Source of the DNA: Roseobacter sp. MH60115
Lineage (GTDB): Bacteria; Pseudomonadota; Alphaproteobacteria; Rhodobacterales; Rhodobacteraceae
Assembly: GCF_015644665.1 (NCBI RefSeq)
Contig: NZ_JADOBQ010000001.1
Coordinates: forward strand, 1,054,001 to 1,118,000
Direction of reading: 5' to 3'
DNA: 64,000 bases
Below the pieces are notes generated by a model. The model was not told the DNA's origin. It saw nothing but the letters and a program-made list of their open reading frames with translations, and ran no database searches. The translations under genes were made by a program, and so were the position numbers. Position 1 is the stretch's first letter; each line of letters begins with the position of its first letter. Below are positions 36,486 through 49,192 of the stretch, piece after piece.

Positions 36486-38450
36486 TCAGCCCTTGTTCAT
36501 CCGGTTCTCGATCAGATCCTCCACCACCGAGGGATCGGCCAGCGTGGAGGTGTCGCCCAGAGCCCCGAAATCATCCTCCGCGATCTTGCGCAGAATACGC
36601 CGCATGATCTTTCCCGACCGGGTCTTGGGCAGGCCGGGCGCCCATTGGATGAGATCCGGGCTGGCAATCGGGCCGATCTCTGTCCGGACCCATGTGCGCA
36701 GCTCCTTGCGCAGCTCTTCGGTGGGCTCTTGGCCGCTCATCAGAGTGACATAGCAGTAAATGCCCTGACCCTTGATGTCATGCGGATAGCCAACCACCGC
36801 CGCCTCGGCGACCTTGGTATGGGCGACAAGGGCGCTTTCGACCTCTGCGGTGCCCATCCGGTGGCCCGAGACATTGATCACATCATCGACACGCCCGGTG
36901 ATCCAATAGTCACCATCCGCGTCGCGTTTGCAGCCGTCGCCGGTAAAGTAATAGCCCTTGTAATCTGCGAAATAGGTCTTCTCGAACCGCGCGTGATCGC
37001 CCCAGACGGACCGCATCTGCCCCGGCCAGCTGTCGGCAATGCAAAGGACACCTTCCACATCATTGCCCTCGATCACCTCCCCGGTGGTCGGCTCCAACAC
37101 AACCGGCTTGATCCCGAAGAAAGGCTTCATCGCCGCGCCGGGTTTCATTGCATGGGCACCGGGCAGGGGGGTCATCAGGTGCCCGCCGGTTTCGGTCTGC
37201 CACCAGGTATCCACGATCGGGCATTTGCCCTTGCCCACCACGTCGTTGTACCAATTCCAGGCTTCGGGGTTGATCGGTTCGCCCACGGTGCCCAACAGTT
37301 TGAGGCTGCTCAGATCGCAGGTCTCCACGAACTGGTTGCCCTGACCCATCAGCGCGCGAATGGCGGTGGGCGCTGTGTAGAACTGGTTCACCTTGTGCTT
37401 TTCACAGACCTGCCAAAAGCGGCTGGCATCGGGATAGGTGGGCACCCCTTCGAACATCAGCGTCGTGGCCCCATTCGCAAGCGGCCCGTAGACGATGTAA
37501 CTGTGGCCGGTGACCCAACCGACGTCTGCCGTGCACCAGTAGATATCGCCGTCGTGATAGTCAAAAGTGATTTCATGCGTCATCGCGGCATAGACAAGAT
37601 AGCCGCCGGTGGTGTGCACCACGCCCTTCGGCTGGCCGGTCGAGCCGGAGGTGTAGAGGATGAAGAGCGGGTCTTCGGCCCCCATTTCTTCGGGGGCGCA
37701 GTCCTCGGACGCTTCGGCGGCCAGCGCGTTGTAGTCGAAATCGCGCCCGTCGATCCACGTGGTCTGGCCGCCCGTGCGCTTGACCACCAGCAGCTTCACA
37801 TCGTCCGCCGTGTGCAGCAACGCCTGATCCGCGTTGGATTTCAGCGGTGTGTCGCGCCCGCCCCGCGGCGCGTGGTCTGCGGTGATCACCACCTTGGCAT
37901 CGGAACCGTTGACGCGCGCTGCCAGCGCATCGGGTGAAAACCCGGCAAAAACAATCGAATGGATGGCGCCGATGCGGGCACAGGCGAGCATCGCATAGGC
38001 CGCTTCGGGGATCATCGGCATGTAGATGATCACCCGGTCCCCCTTGTTGACGCCAAAGTCTTTCAGCACGTTGGACATTTTGCAGACCGCGCTGTGCAAC
38101 TCCTTGAAAGTGATGTGCATCGCCTCGTCGTCGGGACTGTCGGGCTCCCAGATGATCGCGGTCTGATCGCCGCGTGTTGCCAGATGCCGGTCAATGCAAT
38201 TGGCAGAGACATTCAGCGTCCCGTCGGCAAACCAGTTGATGGAGACATTGCCCAGCGTGTAGTCGACATGCTTGACCTGGGTGAAGGGTTTCATCCAATC
38301 GATACGCGCCGCTTCCTTGCGCCAGAAACCTTCCGGATCCTTGATCGATGCCGCATACATCGCGGCGTAGCTTTCGGCGTCGACATGGGCGTTGGCGGCC
38401 ATGTCGGGCGATGGCGGATAGGTTTTGGCTGCGGTGGCGGTGTCGGACAT
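36486..38450 (-). CDS. acs: acetyl-CoA synthetase (AMP-forming)
   Basis: The 654-residue enzyme activates acetate with ATP and CoA. Features are the N-terminal Acs domain with [11 protein letters not shown], the P-loop-like [19 protein letters not shown], the WWQTETGGH adenylate motif, the YFTGD hinge region and the C-terminal [11 protein letters not shown], whose lysine is the site of regulatory acetylation in the family. The length is full. A strong AAGGGAGGAG site lies 7 bp before the ATG. Acetate from catabolism in this region could be fed into central metabolism by it. Confidence 0.95.
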   Translation of the reverse strand: MSDTATAAKTYPPSPDMAANAHVDAESYAAMYAASIKDPEGFWRKEAARIDWMKPFTQVKHVDYTLGNVSINWFADGTLNVSANCIDRHLATRGDQTAIIWEPDSPDDEAMHITFKELHSAVCKMSNVLKDFGVNKGDRVIIYMPMIPEAAYAMLACARIGAIHSIVFAGFSPDALAARVNGSDAKVVITADHAPRGGRDTPLKSNADQALLHTADDVKLLVVKRTGGQTTWIDGRDFDYNALAAEASEDCAPEEMGAEDPLFILYTSGSTGQPKGVVHTTGGYLVYAAMTHEITFDYHDGDIYWCTADVGWVTGHSYIVYGPLANGATTLMFEGVPTYPDASRFWQVCEKHKVNQFYTAPTAIRALMGQGNQFVETCDLSSLKLLGTVGEPINPEAWNWYNDVVGKGKCPIVDTWWQTETGGHLMTPLPGAHAMKPGAAMKPFFGIKPVVLEPTTGEVIEGNDVEGVLCIADSWPGQMRSVWGDHARFEKTYFADYKGYYFTGDGCKRDADGDYWITGRVDDVINVSGHRMGTAEVESALVAHTKVAEAAVVGYPHDIKGQGIYCYVTLMSGQEPTEELRKELRTWVRTEIGPIASPDLIQWAPGLPKTRSGKIMRRILRKIAEDDFGALGDTSTLADPSVVEDLIENRMNKG

Positions 38451-38896
38451 GAAGGCTCCTCCCTTGGGTCGTCACAGTGCGAAGGAACGGAATACGGGCG
38501 CGTCTGCCCGCGTGGTCTGTCCTCTCCTCCGAAGCGGATCATAGCGTGATCGGAAAAGAAGGGAACACGCTTCGAACAAGCTGTGATCATGGCAGGATAT
38601 CGGCGGTCGGGCTCTTATCGCGGGCGTGGATGGGGATGGGTGGGTCGCGCTGATCGCAGCCTCGACTTGGTCAAGTGATATGCGGTGCGCGCCCTCTACC
38701 GGCGGCGGGACCGCACAAGGCGGCACCCATCCGGCATTGCAGAGCACCCCTTGCGCGTTTTGCCGCTACACCCTATCCAGGCACCATCCGCAGAAGGAGA
38801 TTTATGCACAGAAGCCCTGGTTGAACCGCATGGTGCGGTGTCTCGCAGCGTCGCTTTGGCGCTGTTTCTGTTTGCATAAACATCTGCAGGAAAATC
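38451..38896. other. 446-bp intergenic region upstream of acs
   Basis: The region between the divergent acs and acetyltransferase genes has no supported gene. Close to acs it holds an inverted repeat GATCA-TAGCG-TGATC at 38537-38551 that could be an operator. Short frames here have no ribosome site. Confidence 0.5.
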
Positions 38897-39349
38897 ATGA
38901 AAAACATGGAAATTTCTATCCGTGCCTACAGGGCGACCACGGACCTCGAAACACTGTCGGCGATCTGGTTTGACGCCTCTCTGCTGGCGCATGGCTTTAT
39001 CGGTGAACCGCGTCTGCGTGACCAGCGCATCAGGGTGGAGACGGTGTATCTGCCCAATGCAGAAACCTGGGTGGCCTGCCGGTCCGGCGTGCCAGTCGGT
39101 TTCATCAGCCTGATGGACAGCTTCATCGGCGGGTTGTTCGTTGCGCCGGACTGTCAGGGGCAGGGGATCGGACGGGCCTTGATCGCCCAAGCCCTGGCGT
39201 TGAAGGGCGCGTTGACGCTGGAGGTCTACACCCAGAACGCGCAGGCCGTCGCCGTCTACCGGGCGCTGGGGTTCACGGAGCTTTCGAGGCAGGCGACGGA
39301 TGACGATGGGCTGCCGTTCGAGAACATCCGCATGCGCCTGATGGGTTGA
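38897..39349 (+). CDS. GNAT-family N-acetyltransferase
   Basis: The 150-residue protein is a GNAT acyltransferase. It has the acetyl-CoA pyrophosphate-binding loop in FVAPDCQGQGIGRALIAQAL (about 93-112) and the late NAQAVAVYRALGF helix and strand typical of the fold. A CAGGAAAA site precedes the ATG at 38897; an ATG three codons on is possible. The substrate is unknown, perhaps an amine or protein N terminus. It stands alone between divergent and convergent neighbours. Confidence 0.85.
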   Translation: MKNMEISIRAYRATTDLETLSAIWFDASLLAHGFIGEPRLRDQRIRVETVYLPNAETWVACRSGVPVGFISLMDSFIGGLFVAPDCQGQGIGRALIAQALALKGALTLEVYTQNAQAVAVYRALGFTELSRQATDDDGLPFENIRMRLMG

Positions 39350-39431
39350 GAAACGGCGGGGCGGCAATTGTCGCCCTGCAACACACCCATCAACTGAAAA
39401 AATGCTGTCTTTGCGCCGGTGGATCGCGGGA

Positions 39432-39872
39432 TCAGTATCGCCCGCTTTCCAGCAGGCGCAGCCTCGGCTGGTGCCGGGCGCGGTAGAGATACCCTGCCCA
39501 GAGCGCGAAGACAGGCGTGAGGAGCCCGGCGTCGATCTCGATCCGATCCTGCAGACGACTGCCCGCTTCGGTTTCGATGACCGTCAATGTGTGCAGCCAG
39601 CGTTTGACCCCGGCCCCCTGTTCAGACGACCGCAGGATCATGGCCTGATCATCGCACTCCAGAACATCTATGCGGTAGGGCTGTGCGGGCAGCCTGCCAA
39701 AGAGTGAAACTTTCACCTCCAGCCTTTGCCCGGTTCGGGTGCGCCCGTCCGGCAGCCCTTCAAAAGAGACCAGGCCTGCCATGACCTCGCGCAGAGCCGC
39801 GTAGTCGGTGGCCAGCGCCCAGAGCCTTCTGGCACAGACGGGATAGTCGTTTTGAACCGTTATCGTCTTCAC
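39432..39872 (-). CDS. SRPBCC-family ligand-binding protein
   Basis: The 146-residue protein has the START/polyketide-cyclase-like pattern: an N-terminal strand (VQNDYPVCARRLWALATDY), a central LFGRLPAQPYRIDVLE pair of strands and a long C-terminal helix. Such proteins bind hydrophobic ligands in a cavity. GTG at 39872 is chosen because GGAGG lies 6 bp before it; ATG at 39893 is possible but has no ribosome site. It is the last of three leftward genes behind the TetR gene. The function is unknown. Confidence 0.72.
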   Translation of the reverse strand: MKTITVQNDYPVCARRLWALATDYAALREVMAGLVSFEGLPDGRTRTGQRLEVKVSLFGRLPAQPYRIDVLECDDQAMILRSSEQGAGVKRWLHTLTVIETEAGSRLQDRIEIDAGLLTPVFALWAGYLYRARHQPRLRLLESGRY

Positions 39873-40018
39873 GTCATCCTCCGCGGGATACATTCCGGGT
39901 GTCGATAGACACCCCACATCGTGGGTGACCCGCACCACCGGCGGGTGTCACGGCGGCCATCTCCTTTAGCGTCATATGGGTGCCCTTTACAGGGGCGCGC
40001 AGGCCCGTCGCGCGGATT

Positions 40019-40405
40019 TCATCCGCCAAAGTAGAGAAGCCCTGCGCAGACAAACCACACAAGCCAATGCGGGAGCCGCCATAGGGTGACCGCTGGCCGG
40101 TTGAGCCATTTCATCTGGACAATCCAGACCAGACCCCAGAGGAAAAACAGCCCGCTCAGCAACAGGATCGCCGGGCGTTCCAGCGGTCCCAGGTCAGTGA
40201 ATGTGATCCCGAAGAGGGCCACCGCCACGACGAAAAGATCGACAGACAGCATCTGAAACGCGCACATCGCCTGCACCCAATGCGTCGTCAGCTTGTCGTC
40301 CGACGCCGCGGGCGCGATGCTGGCGGTTTCTCGTGTACCGATTATGAGATGCGCCAGAAAGGCAGCGAGCGTGATGCAGGCGACGCTGAAAACCCAGATA
40401 TTCAT
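40019..40405 (-). CDS. small membrane protein with four predicted helices
   Basis: The 128-residue protein has hydrophobic segments near residues 2-22, 45-68, 76-97 and 108-126, separated by short loops, and no recognisable family motif. The ATG at 40405 follows AAGGAGA, which excludes the longer frame. It lies between the TetR-type gene and the SRPBCC gene on the same strand and is presumably controlled with them. Confidence 0.68.
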   Translation of the reverse strand: MNIWVFSVACITLAAFLAHLIIGTRETASIAPAASDDKLTTHWVQAMCAFQMLSVDLFVVAVALFGITFTDLGPLERPAILLLSGLFFLWGLVWIVQMKWLNRPAVTLWRLPHWLVWFVCAGLLYFGG

Positions 40406-40478
40406 GTGATGTCTCCTTGAAGCGATGGATATGGCGGCGTGGCCGGTTGGGGTCAAAGCCCAGCTGCGGGACGGCAGG

Positions 40479-41090
40479 TTATTCCGGTCCGGGGGGAAGG
40501 GGGCGCAACCCATCGCCCAGCACCGCGACGGCCTCCCGGATCATCCGCTGGTGTCGCCGTTCGGCGATGCCGAAGAGGCCCCGGTGCAGCACCACCCCGT
40601 CCATCATGCTGGCCAGCACGCGACCGATGGACGGTGCGTGGTGATGGGGCGTAATTTCGCCCAGATCCTGCAGATGCGTGATCCGTTCCGCGTAATGCGC
40701 GCCCAGCCGGTCAAAGAAGCCGGCGACATGCGACGTGAAGGCATCCGAGGCAAAGCTGGGACCAAAGACTTCGAAGAAGACGCGATGAAAGGAGGACTGC
40801 TCGGCCGGGATATCCATCGTTCGGCGAAGGTCCTCCAGAAAGCCGTTCAAGGTCTCACCGGGTGCGCCGCGCGCGATCTGCGCCTCCAGAGCGGCAAAAT
40901 GACGGTCGACAATCGCCGTCGTCATCGCCTCCTTGCTGTCGAAGTAGAGGTATAGCGTTCCCTTGGCCAACCCCGCGGCCTGGGCGATATCACTGACCGA
41001 CGATGCGTGAACCCCATGCTCTGCGAAAACGGTCATCGCAGCGTCGAGGATGGTGTCCCGCATTTTTGCCTTGTCCACGATTTTTGGCAT
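40479..41090 (-). CDS. TetR/AcrR-family transcriptional regulator
   Basis: The 203-residue protein has the TetR DNA-binding domain at residues 10-57 (ILDAAMTVFAEHGVHASSVS, then IAQAAGLAKGTLYLYFDSKE) and a variable ligand-binding C-terminal part. Upstream, 41140-41199 holds a strong dyad with a perfect inner palindrome, a probable binding site. The regulator is divergent from the membrane protein gene at 41279 and probably controls both directions. The inducer is unknown. Confidence 0.88.
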   Translation of the reverse strand: MPKIVDKAKMRDTILDAAMTVFAEHGVHASSVSDIAQAAGLAKGTLYLYFDSKEAMTTAIVDRHFAALEAQIARGAPGETLNGFLEDLRRTMDIPAEQSSFHRVFFEVFGPSFASDAFTSHVAGFFDRLGAHYAERITHLQDLGEITPHHHAPSIGRVLASMMDGVVLHRGLFGIAERRHQRMIREAVAVLGDGLRPLPPGPE

Positions 41091-41139
41091 CTGTCGGTAT
41101 CCTCTTCATGGCGCACAAGCGGCAGCATAGACATTAGGC

Positions 41140-41199
41140 TTATTATGACCGACCGGTCATTTTGCCGCATCCCATTTTAATGACCCGATAGTCATAATA
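41140..41199. promoter_or_regulatory. compound operator for the TetR-type regulator
   Basis: The site ATGACCG-AC-CGGTCAT at 41145-41160 is a perfect 7-2-7 inverted repeat. A degenerate copy, ATGAC-N6-GTCAT, lies at 41179-41194. The outer arms TTATTATGAC (41140-41149) and GTCATAATAA (41190-41199) are themselves perfect 10-bp inverted copies. The block sits between the two divergent genes. Confidence 0.72.
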
Positions 41200-41278
41200 A
41201 ACCCATCGAGAACGAAGCCGACTGGTTGTCCCGGCCTGATCCGGACATCGGTGCGCCGCTCGAATGGAAGGACGAAAG

Positions 41279-41875
41279 ATGCAAACTGCTCCCATACGCT
41301 GGACGTATACCGGCGGCACAGACCCGCTGTGCGGCACCGGGGCTTCGCCCGCCGAACGGCTGCTGGCCTATGGTATGGCCAGTCTTTTCATGGGTCTTAT
41401 TCTGCTGTTCGATCACCACCGGGAGGTGCCGGTTGCCGAGGGGTGGCGGATTTTCTTGCTTGCCTTTTTCGCCTTCGACATCGCGGGTGGGGCCGTCGCA
41501 AATATGCTCAACTCCTGTAAGCGGTTTTATCACAACGACCTGCAGCCGGGTGAGGGGCTCAGCGCCCGGCTGGCCAAGACCCCGATGCTTTTCACCGCGA
41601 TCCATGTGCACCCGATCATCACTGCCTATTTCCTCGGGGGCAGCCTTTTGAACGCGGTGGTCTGGTATATCCTGCTGCTTGCCAGCGTGGCTTTGGTGCT
41701 GGTCCTGCCGCTCTACCTGCGCCGCGCGGTGGCAACCGGCCTCACCGTTCTTGCGCTGTTCGGGAACCAGTATCTGCTACCCTTGGGTGCAGGGTTGGAG
41801 TGGTTCATCCCGTGCCTCTTCATCAAGATGGTCCTCGGTCACGCCGTCCAGGAAGAACCCTACCGTGCGGGTTAA
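41279..41875 (+). CDS. hypothetical polytopic membrane protein under TetR control
   Basis: The 198-residue protein has about five hydrophobic segments (near 30-48, 60-80, 118-140, 142-160 and 165-190). An N-terminal soluble stretch (GGTDPLCGTGASPAERLL) and a central MLFTAIHVHPIITAYF with two histidines stand out. I do not recognise the family. The ATG at 41279 follows GGAAGGA; a GTG-like longer reading adds five residues. It is divergent from the TetR gene across the operator, so it is a likely target of that regulator. Confidence 0.7.
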   Translation: MQTAPIRWTYTGGTDPLCGTGASPAERLLAYGMASLFMGLILLFDHHREVPVAEGWRIFLLAFFAFDIAGGAVANMLNSCKRFYHNDLQPGEGLSARLAKTPMLFTAIHVHPIITAYFLGGSLLNAVVWYILLLASVALVLVLPLYLRRAVATGLTVLALFGNQYLLPLGAGLEWFIPCLFIKMVLGHAVQEEPYRAG

Positions 41876-42294
41876 TTGAAGCGGGCTCGGCACGTCGGAT
41901 CATGGCCAACCCCACGGATCGGCATCCTGCTCGGCGGATTGGTCGAAGGCCTTTGCTGTCATCTTCAAAGGCATCCTGTCATTCTTCGCCACGATCCGGG
42001 CGGTGCCCCGACGGGAATATTGCTTAAGCTTGGCGAACCTTCTCGGCTTGAAACAAGAGACCGTTTCGGGCCGGAATACTCCCAAGACGATACAGAAAGT
42101 TATATTTTACAGCCTCTTACAGCGTGTTCTTGTGAAAACTCTATGCATGCGCGGCGCATCTCAGACGATCTCAGGATTACGGCGATCACGCGAGACGGCG
42201 GATGCTGGCATTCTGGGCTTGGCAGTGAGGGGCAGCTTGGGTAGCTTTGCGTCAAGCGTGCCCCAGATGAGGTGCGTATATAGGGAGAAATCAC
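41876..42294. other. 419-bp intergenic region, no supported gene
   Basis: Between the membrane protein gene and the second TRAP operon I find only short frames without ribosome sites or family motifs. The second half is AT-richer and presumably carries the TRAP promoter. A decayed gene remnant cannot be excluded. Confidence 0.5.
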
Positions 42295-43311
42295 ATGAAC
42301 AAATATCTGTCCGGCGCCGCCGTCGCCGCCATCAGCTTCGCATTTGTCTCGGAGGCCGCCGCCACGGAATGGAACGTCTCCGTCTGGGGCAAACGCCGCG
42401 CCTTTACCGAGCACGTTGAAAAACTGGCTGAACTGGTGTCCGAAAAGACAAACGGCGAATTCACCATGAACATCAGCTACGGCGGCCTGTCGAAAAACCG
42501 CGAGAACCTCGATGGTATTTCCATTGGCGCTTTTGAAATGGCGCAGTTCTGCGCCGGCTACCACCGGGACAAGAACCGTGTGATCACCGTGCTGGAACTG
42601 CCGTTCCTCGGCGTTGAGAACCTGGAACAGGAAGTGGCCGTTTCCTCTGCCGTTTACGCACACCCCGCCGCAACCGAAGAAATGGCGCAATGGAACGCGA
42701 AACTGCTGATGACCTCGCCCATGCCGCAATACAATATCGTCGGCACCGGCGAGCCCCGCGACGAGTTGGCCGAGTTTGACGGCATGCGGGTGCGCGCCAC
42801 CGGCGGATTGGGTGAAGCCTTCAAGGCGGTGGGGGGCGTGCCAACCTCCGTGACGGCGACCGAGGCCTATCAGGCAATGGAAGGCGGCGTTGTCGATACC
42901 GTGGCCTTTGCCCAGCACGCGCATCTGAGCTTCGGCACGATCAACCAGGCGGATTGGTGGACGGCCAACCTCAACCCCGGCACGGTGAACTGCCCCGTCG
43001 TGGTCAACATCGACGCCTATGAATCCCTGAGCGATGCGGAACGCGAAGCGCTCGACAGTTCCGTCTCCGAAGCGCTGGATCACTACCTTGCCAACTACGG
43101 CGAATTGCTCAAGCGCTGGGATTCCGTGCTGGAAGAGAAGGGCGTGCAGAAAGTCGATATCGCACCGGAAGTGATTGAGGAATTCCGCGCCAAGGCCGCA
43201 GACCCGATCCGCGATCAGTGGATCAAGGACATGGAAGCGCAAGGCCTGCCGGGCCAGGAGCTTTATGATCTGGTCGTGACAACGCTCGAAGAAGCCAAGG
43301 GCGGCAGCTGA
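42295..43311 (+). CDS. TRAP transporter substrate-binding protein, aromatic acid type suspected
   Basis: The 338-residue DctP-family receptor has a signal peptide (MNKYLSGAAVAAISFAFVSEAAA) and the two-lobed fold. The GMRVRATGGLGEAFKAVGG segment holds the conserved arginine and VPTSVTATEAYQAMEGGVVD the usual hinge. GGGAGA precedes the ATG. It leads an operon with both permease subunits that ends against pobA, so 4-hydroxybenzoate or a related aromatic acid is a reasonable but unproven ligand. Confidence 0.88.
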   Translation: MNKYLSGAAVAAISFAFVSEAAATEWNVSVWGKRRAFTEHVEKLAELVSEKTNGEFTMNISYGGLSKNRENLDGISIGAFEMAQFCAGYHRDKNRVITVLELPFLGVENLEQEVAVSSAVYAHPAATEEMAQWNAKLLMTSPMPQYNIVGTGEPRDELAEFDGMRVRATGGLGEAFKAVGGVPTSVTATEAYQAMEGGVVDTVAFAQHAHLSFGTINQADWWTANLNPGTVNCPVVVNIDAYESLSDAEREALDSSVSEALDHYLANYGELLKRWDSVLEEKGVQKVDIAPEVIEEFRAKAADPIRDQWIKDMEAQGLPGQELYDLVVTTLEEAKGGS

Positions 43312-43379
43312 TCTGAAACGATCTGACCGGGCCGCGCCTTCGGGGGCGGCCCCACCTATAACAACCGGGGGGCAGAGCG

Positions 43380-44008
43380 ATGGCGGGATCCGCTGCGGTG
43401 CTCGAAGATTCCAGTCTGCTGAGCCGACTGGATCGCACACTTCTACCAATCGAACGGTTCTGCGCGCTGCTCAGCGGGCTGGCGATTTTCTCGCTGATGT
43501 TCCTGGCGGCCTATTCGGTCACCGGGCGCAAGTTCTTTGCCTCGCCGCTTGCGGGCTACGTGGATTACATCGAGGCGGCGATGCCGATCATCGCGATCAT
43601 GGGCGTATCCTACGTGCAGCGGGATGGCACCCATGTGCGCATGGACATGCTGGTCAGCGCGCTGAGGGGGCGGATTCTGTGGTTCTTCGAGCTGGTCTCC
43701 GTTCTGCTGATCCTCGTGCTGATCGTGGCGCTGACCTGGGGGGCGTGGGATCATTTCGACCGCTCCTTTGACTGCGCGCGGCCCCTGTGCAGCCGCGACA
43801 GCTCCATCGACATCGGCTTGCCGATCTGGCCCTCGAAACTGGTGGTGCCCATTGCCTTTGGTGTGCTTTGCCTGCGGCTTTTGCTGCAGGCCTGGGGCTA
43901 TGGGCGGGCGCTGGTGCTGGGGCTCGAAAGCCCGGTTGCGGTGCCGCTGAACCTCTCGGTTGCCGAACAGGCGCGGCTTGAGGCCGAAGCGCTGGATGGG
44001 GCGGATTG

Positions 44009-44009
<1 letters not shown>
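43380..44009 (+). CDS. TRAP transporter small permease (DctQ family)
   Basis: The 209-residue subunit has four hydrophobic segments (about 28-50, 62-80, 105-128, 150-172) and the family's ATG-proximal soluble region. A cysteine-containing periplasmic loop, DCARPLCSRD, lies before the last helix and is longer than in the first TRAP system. Its stop overlaps the large-permease ATG. Confidence 0.87.
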
Positions 44010-46671
<2,662 letters not shown>

Positions 46672-48717
46672 TCAGGAGGCCTTGGTATCCGGGGTGCTGT
46701 CGAAGATTTTGAGCATTTCTTCGCGATTCATTGGGCGGCCAAAGTAAAAGCCTTGTACGGAATCGCAGCGTTCCGACCGCAGGAAAGTCAACTCATCCTC
46801 AATCTCGACGCCTTCGGCCAGAACCGGAATTTTCAGCGCGGCACCCAGCAGCAGGGTGGATCGCACGATGGCCGCGCGCTGCTGGTCCAGATGCACATTC
46901 TGGACAAAACTGCGGTCGATCTTGATCTTGTCAAAGGGGAAGGTCTGCAGGGTCGCGAGCGAGGAGTAGCCGGTGCCGAAATCGTCCATCGCAATGCGGA
47001 TGCCCATTTCCTTGAGACGGTGCATCACCCGCAGCGTATGGGCCTGATCGTCGATGATGCTGGCTTCGGTCACTTCTAGTTCCAGCCGTTCCGGGGGCAG
47101 GCGGCTCTCAAACAGGATATCCGACACATGTTCGAGAAAGGAGGGCTGCACCAGTTGCTGCGGGGCGACATTGACGGCGATGCTGTAAGGTTTGGGCCAT
47201 TGCGTCGCTTCGAAACACGCTGTGCGCAAGACCCAAAGACCGATCTCGCGGATCAGCCCGGTCTCTTCGGCAATGGGGATGAATTCCCCAGGTGAGACAC
47301 GTCCCCGCGTCGGGTGGTTCCAGCGCAGCAAGACCTCGAACCCCACCGGCGCCAGCGACTGGATGTCGTTCTGCAACTGATAGGCCAGCTCGAACTCACC
47401 CTTTTCACAGGCCTGTCGCAGATCACTGATCATGACCTTCTTTTCGCGGCTCTGCTGGTCCATCTCGGCGTTGTAGTGGCAGATGTGGCGCTCCGGCTCC
47501 ATCTTGGCGCGGTACATGGCCAGATCGGATTTATGCAGCAGGTCATGGAGCTCCCGACCGTCTTCGATGGTCGAGGCGATGCCGATGGAGGCGCCGACCA
47601 CAACGGAGGCCTGGTCGATATTGATGGGCTCAACGATCAGGGCATGGACCCGCTCGGCAAAGGCGGTCACCTGATCGAGACGGCGAAAGCCCCGCTTGAG
47701 GGCCACGAATTCGTCGCCACCCGCGCGGGCGATGAACTCATCCGGCTGGAGAGATTGGGACAGGCGCTTGCCGACGGTCGACAGCACGGCGTCGCCGGCC
47801 GCGTGTCCATAGACGTCGTTCACTTCCTTGAAGAGGTTGAGGTCGATGGTCAGAACGGCAGCACGCTGGGTTTCATCCTGTTCCAGCCGCGCCGAATACT
47901 CCGTCATCTTCTGATTGAGATGCATACGGTTCGGCAGGCCGGTCAGCGGATCATGCAGGGCTGCCCGTTGCAGACGATCCCGCGCTTCATCCTCGATATT
48001 CGTCTCAATGCTGACAGAGGCGAAGCCGACCAGCAATACCACCCCCATCACCCCCATGATGACGATCCCCAGCGTTTCATCCGAGACGACCTGCGGAGGT
48101 ACCTGGTACAGGGGGCTCAACTCGATTGTAATGGCGCTCATCCCGGTGAAGTGCATGGCGCAGATCGCAAGCACCATGAGCAGGGAGCCGCCCAGCCAGC
48201 AGTATCTGGTCATCGGGAATACGACCCGGTGATAGGCCCCGGCGCCCAGCAGCGCGCCAAGCGCGACCGAGACTGTCACGGTGTTTTGCGTCCAGACGAT
48301 CACCCCCGGCAGAAGATAGGCGGACATGCCAATGTAGTGCATCGACGAAATGGTGAGGCCCATCACCGCACCAGCCAGCAGTGCATAGACAGTTTTGGGG
48401 GCATAGGCGAGGATGGTGTTTGCCGCGAGCAGTCCAATCACCGCAACGACCAGCGACAGGCCGGTGGCCACGGGCTCGTACCCATGTTCGTATCCCGGAT
48501 CATAGGCCAGCATCGCAATGAAATGTGTCGACCAGATCGTCGATCCGGCGATCAGGCTGCTCAAGGCCAGTTGCACGACCTTGCGCGATCCGCTGGAATG
48601 GATCAGTCGCCGCGCCAGCAGGATCGACAAACAGCTGCCAATGACACAAATGAACGCCGCAAGCGCAACCAGCCAGTGGTTGTGTTCCTGAGTAAGGCAT
48701 TCGATAAAGCGGTTCAT
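46672..48717 (-). CDS. MHYT-GGDEF-EAL cyclic di-GMP signalling protein
   Basis: The 681-residue membrane protein has an N-terminal seven-helix MHYT sensor (to about 235) with three motif copies (STHFIAM, SMHYIGM, AMHFTGM). A GGDEF domain follows with intact RAGGDEFVAL, then an EAL domain whose signature reads EVLLRW instead of EALLRW, a common variant. DDFGTGYSSLATL and the downstream lysine and glutamate sites are present. It could make or degrade cyclic di-GMP. MHYT domains are thought to sense a diatomic gas through copper. The gene has no operon partner. Confidence 0.92.
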   Translation of the reverse strand: MNRFIECLTQEHNHWLVALAAFICVIGSCLSILLARRLIHSSGSRKVVQLALSSLIAGSTIWSTHFIAMLAYDPGYEHGYEPVATGLSLVVAVIGLLAANTILAYAPKTVYALLAGAVMGLTISSMHYIGMSAYLLPGVIVWTQNTVTVSVALGALLGAGAYHRVVFPMTRYCWLGGSLLMVLAICAMHFTGMSAITIELSPLYQVPPQVVSDETLGIVIMGVMGVVLLVGFASVSIETNIEDEARDRLQRAALHDPLTGLPNRMHLNQKMTEYSARLEQDETQRAAVLTIDLNLFKEVNDVYGHAAGDAVLSTVGKRLSQSLQPDEFIARAGGDEFVALKRGFRRLDQVTAFAERVHALIVEPINIDQASVVVGASIGIASTIEDGRELHDLLHKSDLAMYRAKMEPERHICHYNAEMDQQSREKKVMISDLRQACEKGEFELAYQLQNDIQSLAPVGFEVLLRWNHPTRGRVSPGEFIPIAEETGLIREIGLWVLRTACFEATQWPKPYSIAVNVAPQQLVQPSFLEHVSDILFESRLPPERLELEVTEASIIDDQAHTLRVMHRLKEMGIRIAMDDFGTGYSSLATLQTFPFDKIKIDRSFVQNVHLDQQRAAIVRSTLLLGAALKIPVLAEGVEIEDELTFLRSERCDSVQGFYFGRPMNREEMLKIFDSTPDTKAS

Positions 48718-48826
48718 TGTCGTCCTGGCACTCGCCCAAACATAGATGTGCCGGGATCACATGAAACCAGTAAACACATTGATACGATACCGAAAAATAA
48801 GCCGTAGCATTTAGTTCATATTGCGC

Positions 48827-49192
48827 CTATTTCGCCGTTCCGGCGCCTGCGTCGTGGTGACGCCTGCTGTCCTCCGGCGCCTCCGCCCGGTCTTCCATGC
48901 CATAGTCGCGGATCACGCTGGCGATGCGCAAACGGTAGCCGTCGAAAATGCCGCCACGGCCCGCGCTTTGCGCCGCGCGATGCGCGCTCAGCCTGCGCCA
49001 GCGAGCGATGGCCTCTTCATCCTCGAAAAACGAGAGCGACAGGATCTTCTTTGGATCTGTCAGGCTCTGGAACCGTTCCACAGAGATGAATCCTTCGACC
49101 TCATCGACCATCGGGCGCATTTTCGCCGCGATATCCAGGTAGTCTTCCTTGCGCCCGTCGGCGGGTTCCACTTCGAAAATCACGGCAATCAC
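48827..49192 (-). CDS. antibiotic-biosynthesis-monooxygenase-like (ABM) domain protein
   Basis: The 121-residue protein has an ABM-type dimeric alpha-beta barrel domain in its first 95 residues ([47 protein letters not shown]). A charged, probably disordered tail follows. Family members include small oxygenases and heme- or quinone-modifying enzymes. The start overlaps the upstream NIPSNAP-like gene by 4 bp (ATGA), so the pair is co-translated. No specific function is inferred. Confidence 0.78.
   Translation of the reverse strand: MIAVIFEVEPADGRKEDYLDIAAKMRPMVDEVEGFISVERFQSLTDPKKILSLSFFEDEEAIARWRRLSAHRAAQSAGRGGIFDGYRLRIASVIRDYGMEDRAEAPEDSRRHHDAGAGTAK

Noticed and set aside
36297-37937. A 546-codon open frame on the plus strand
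   Set aside because: It is antisense to acs, which is full length with all motifs.
42003-42419. A 138-codon frame ahead of the second TRAP receptor
   Set aside because: It runs into the receptor gene in another frame, lacks a ribosome site and shows no family motif. A decayed gene cannot be excluded but is not supported.
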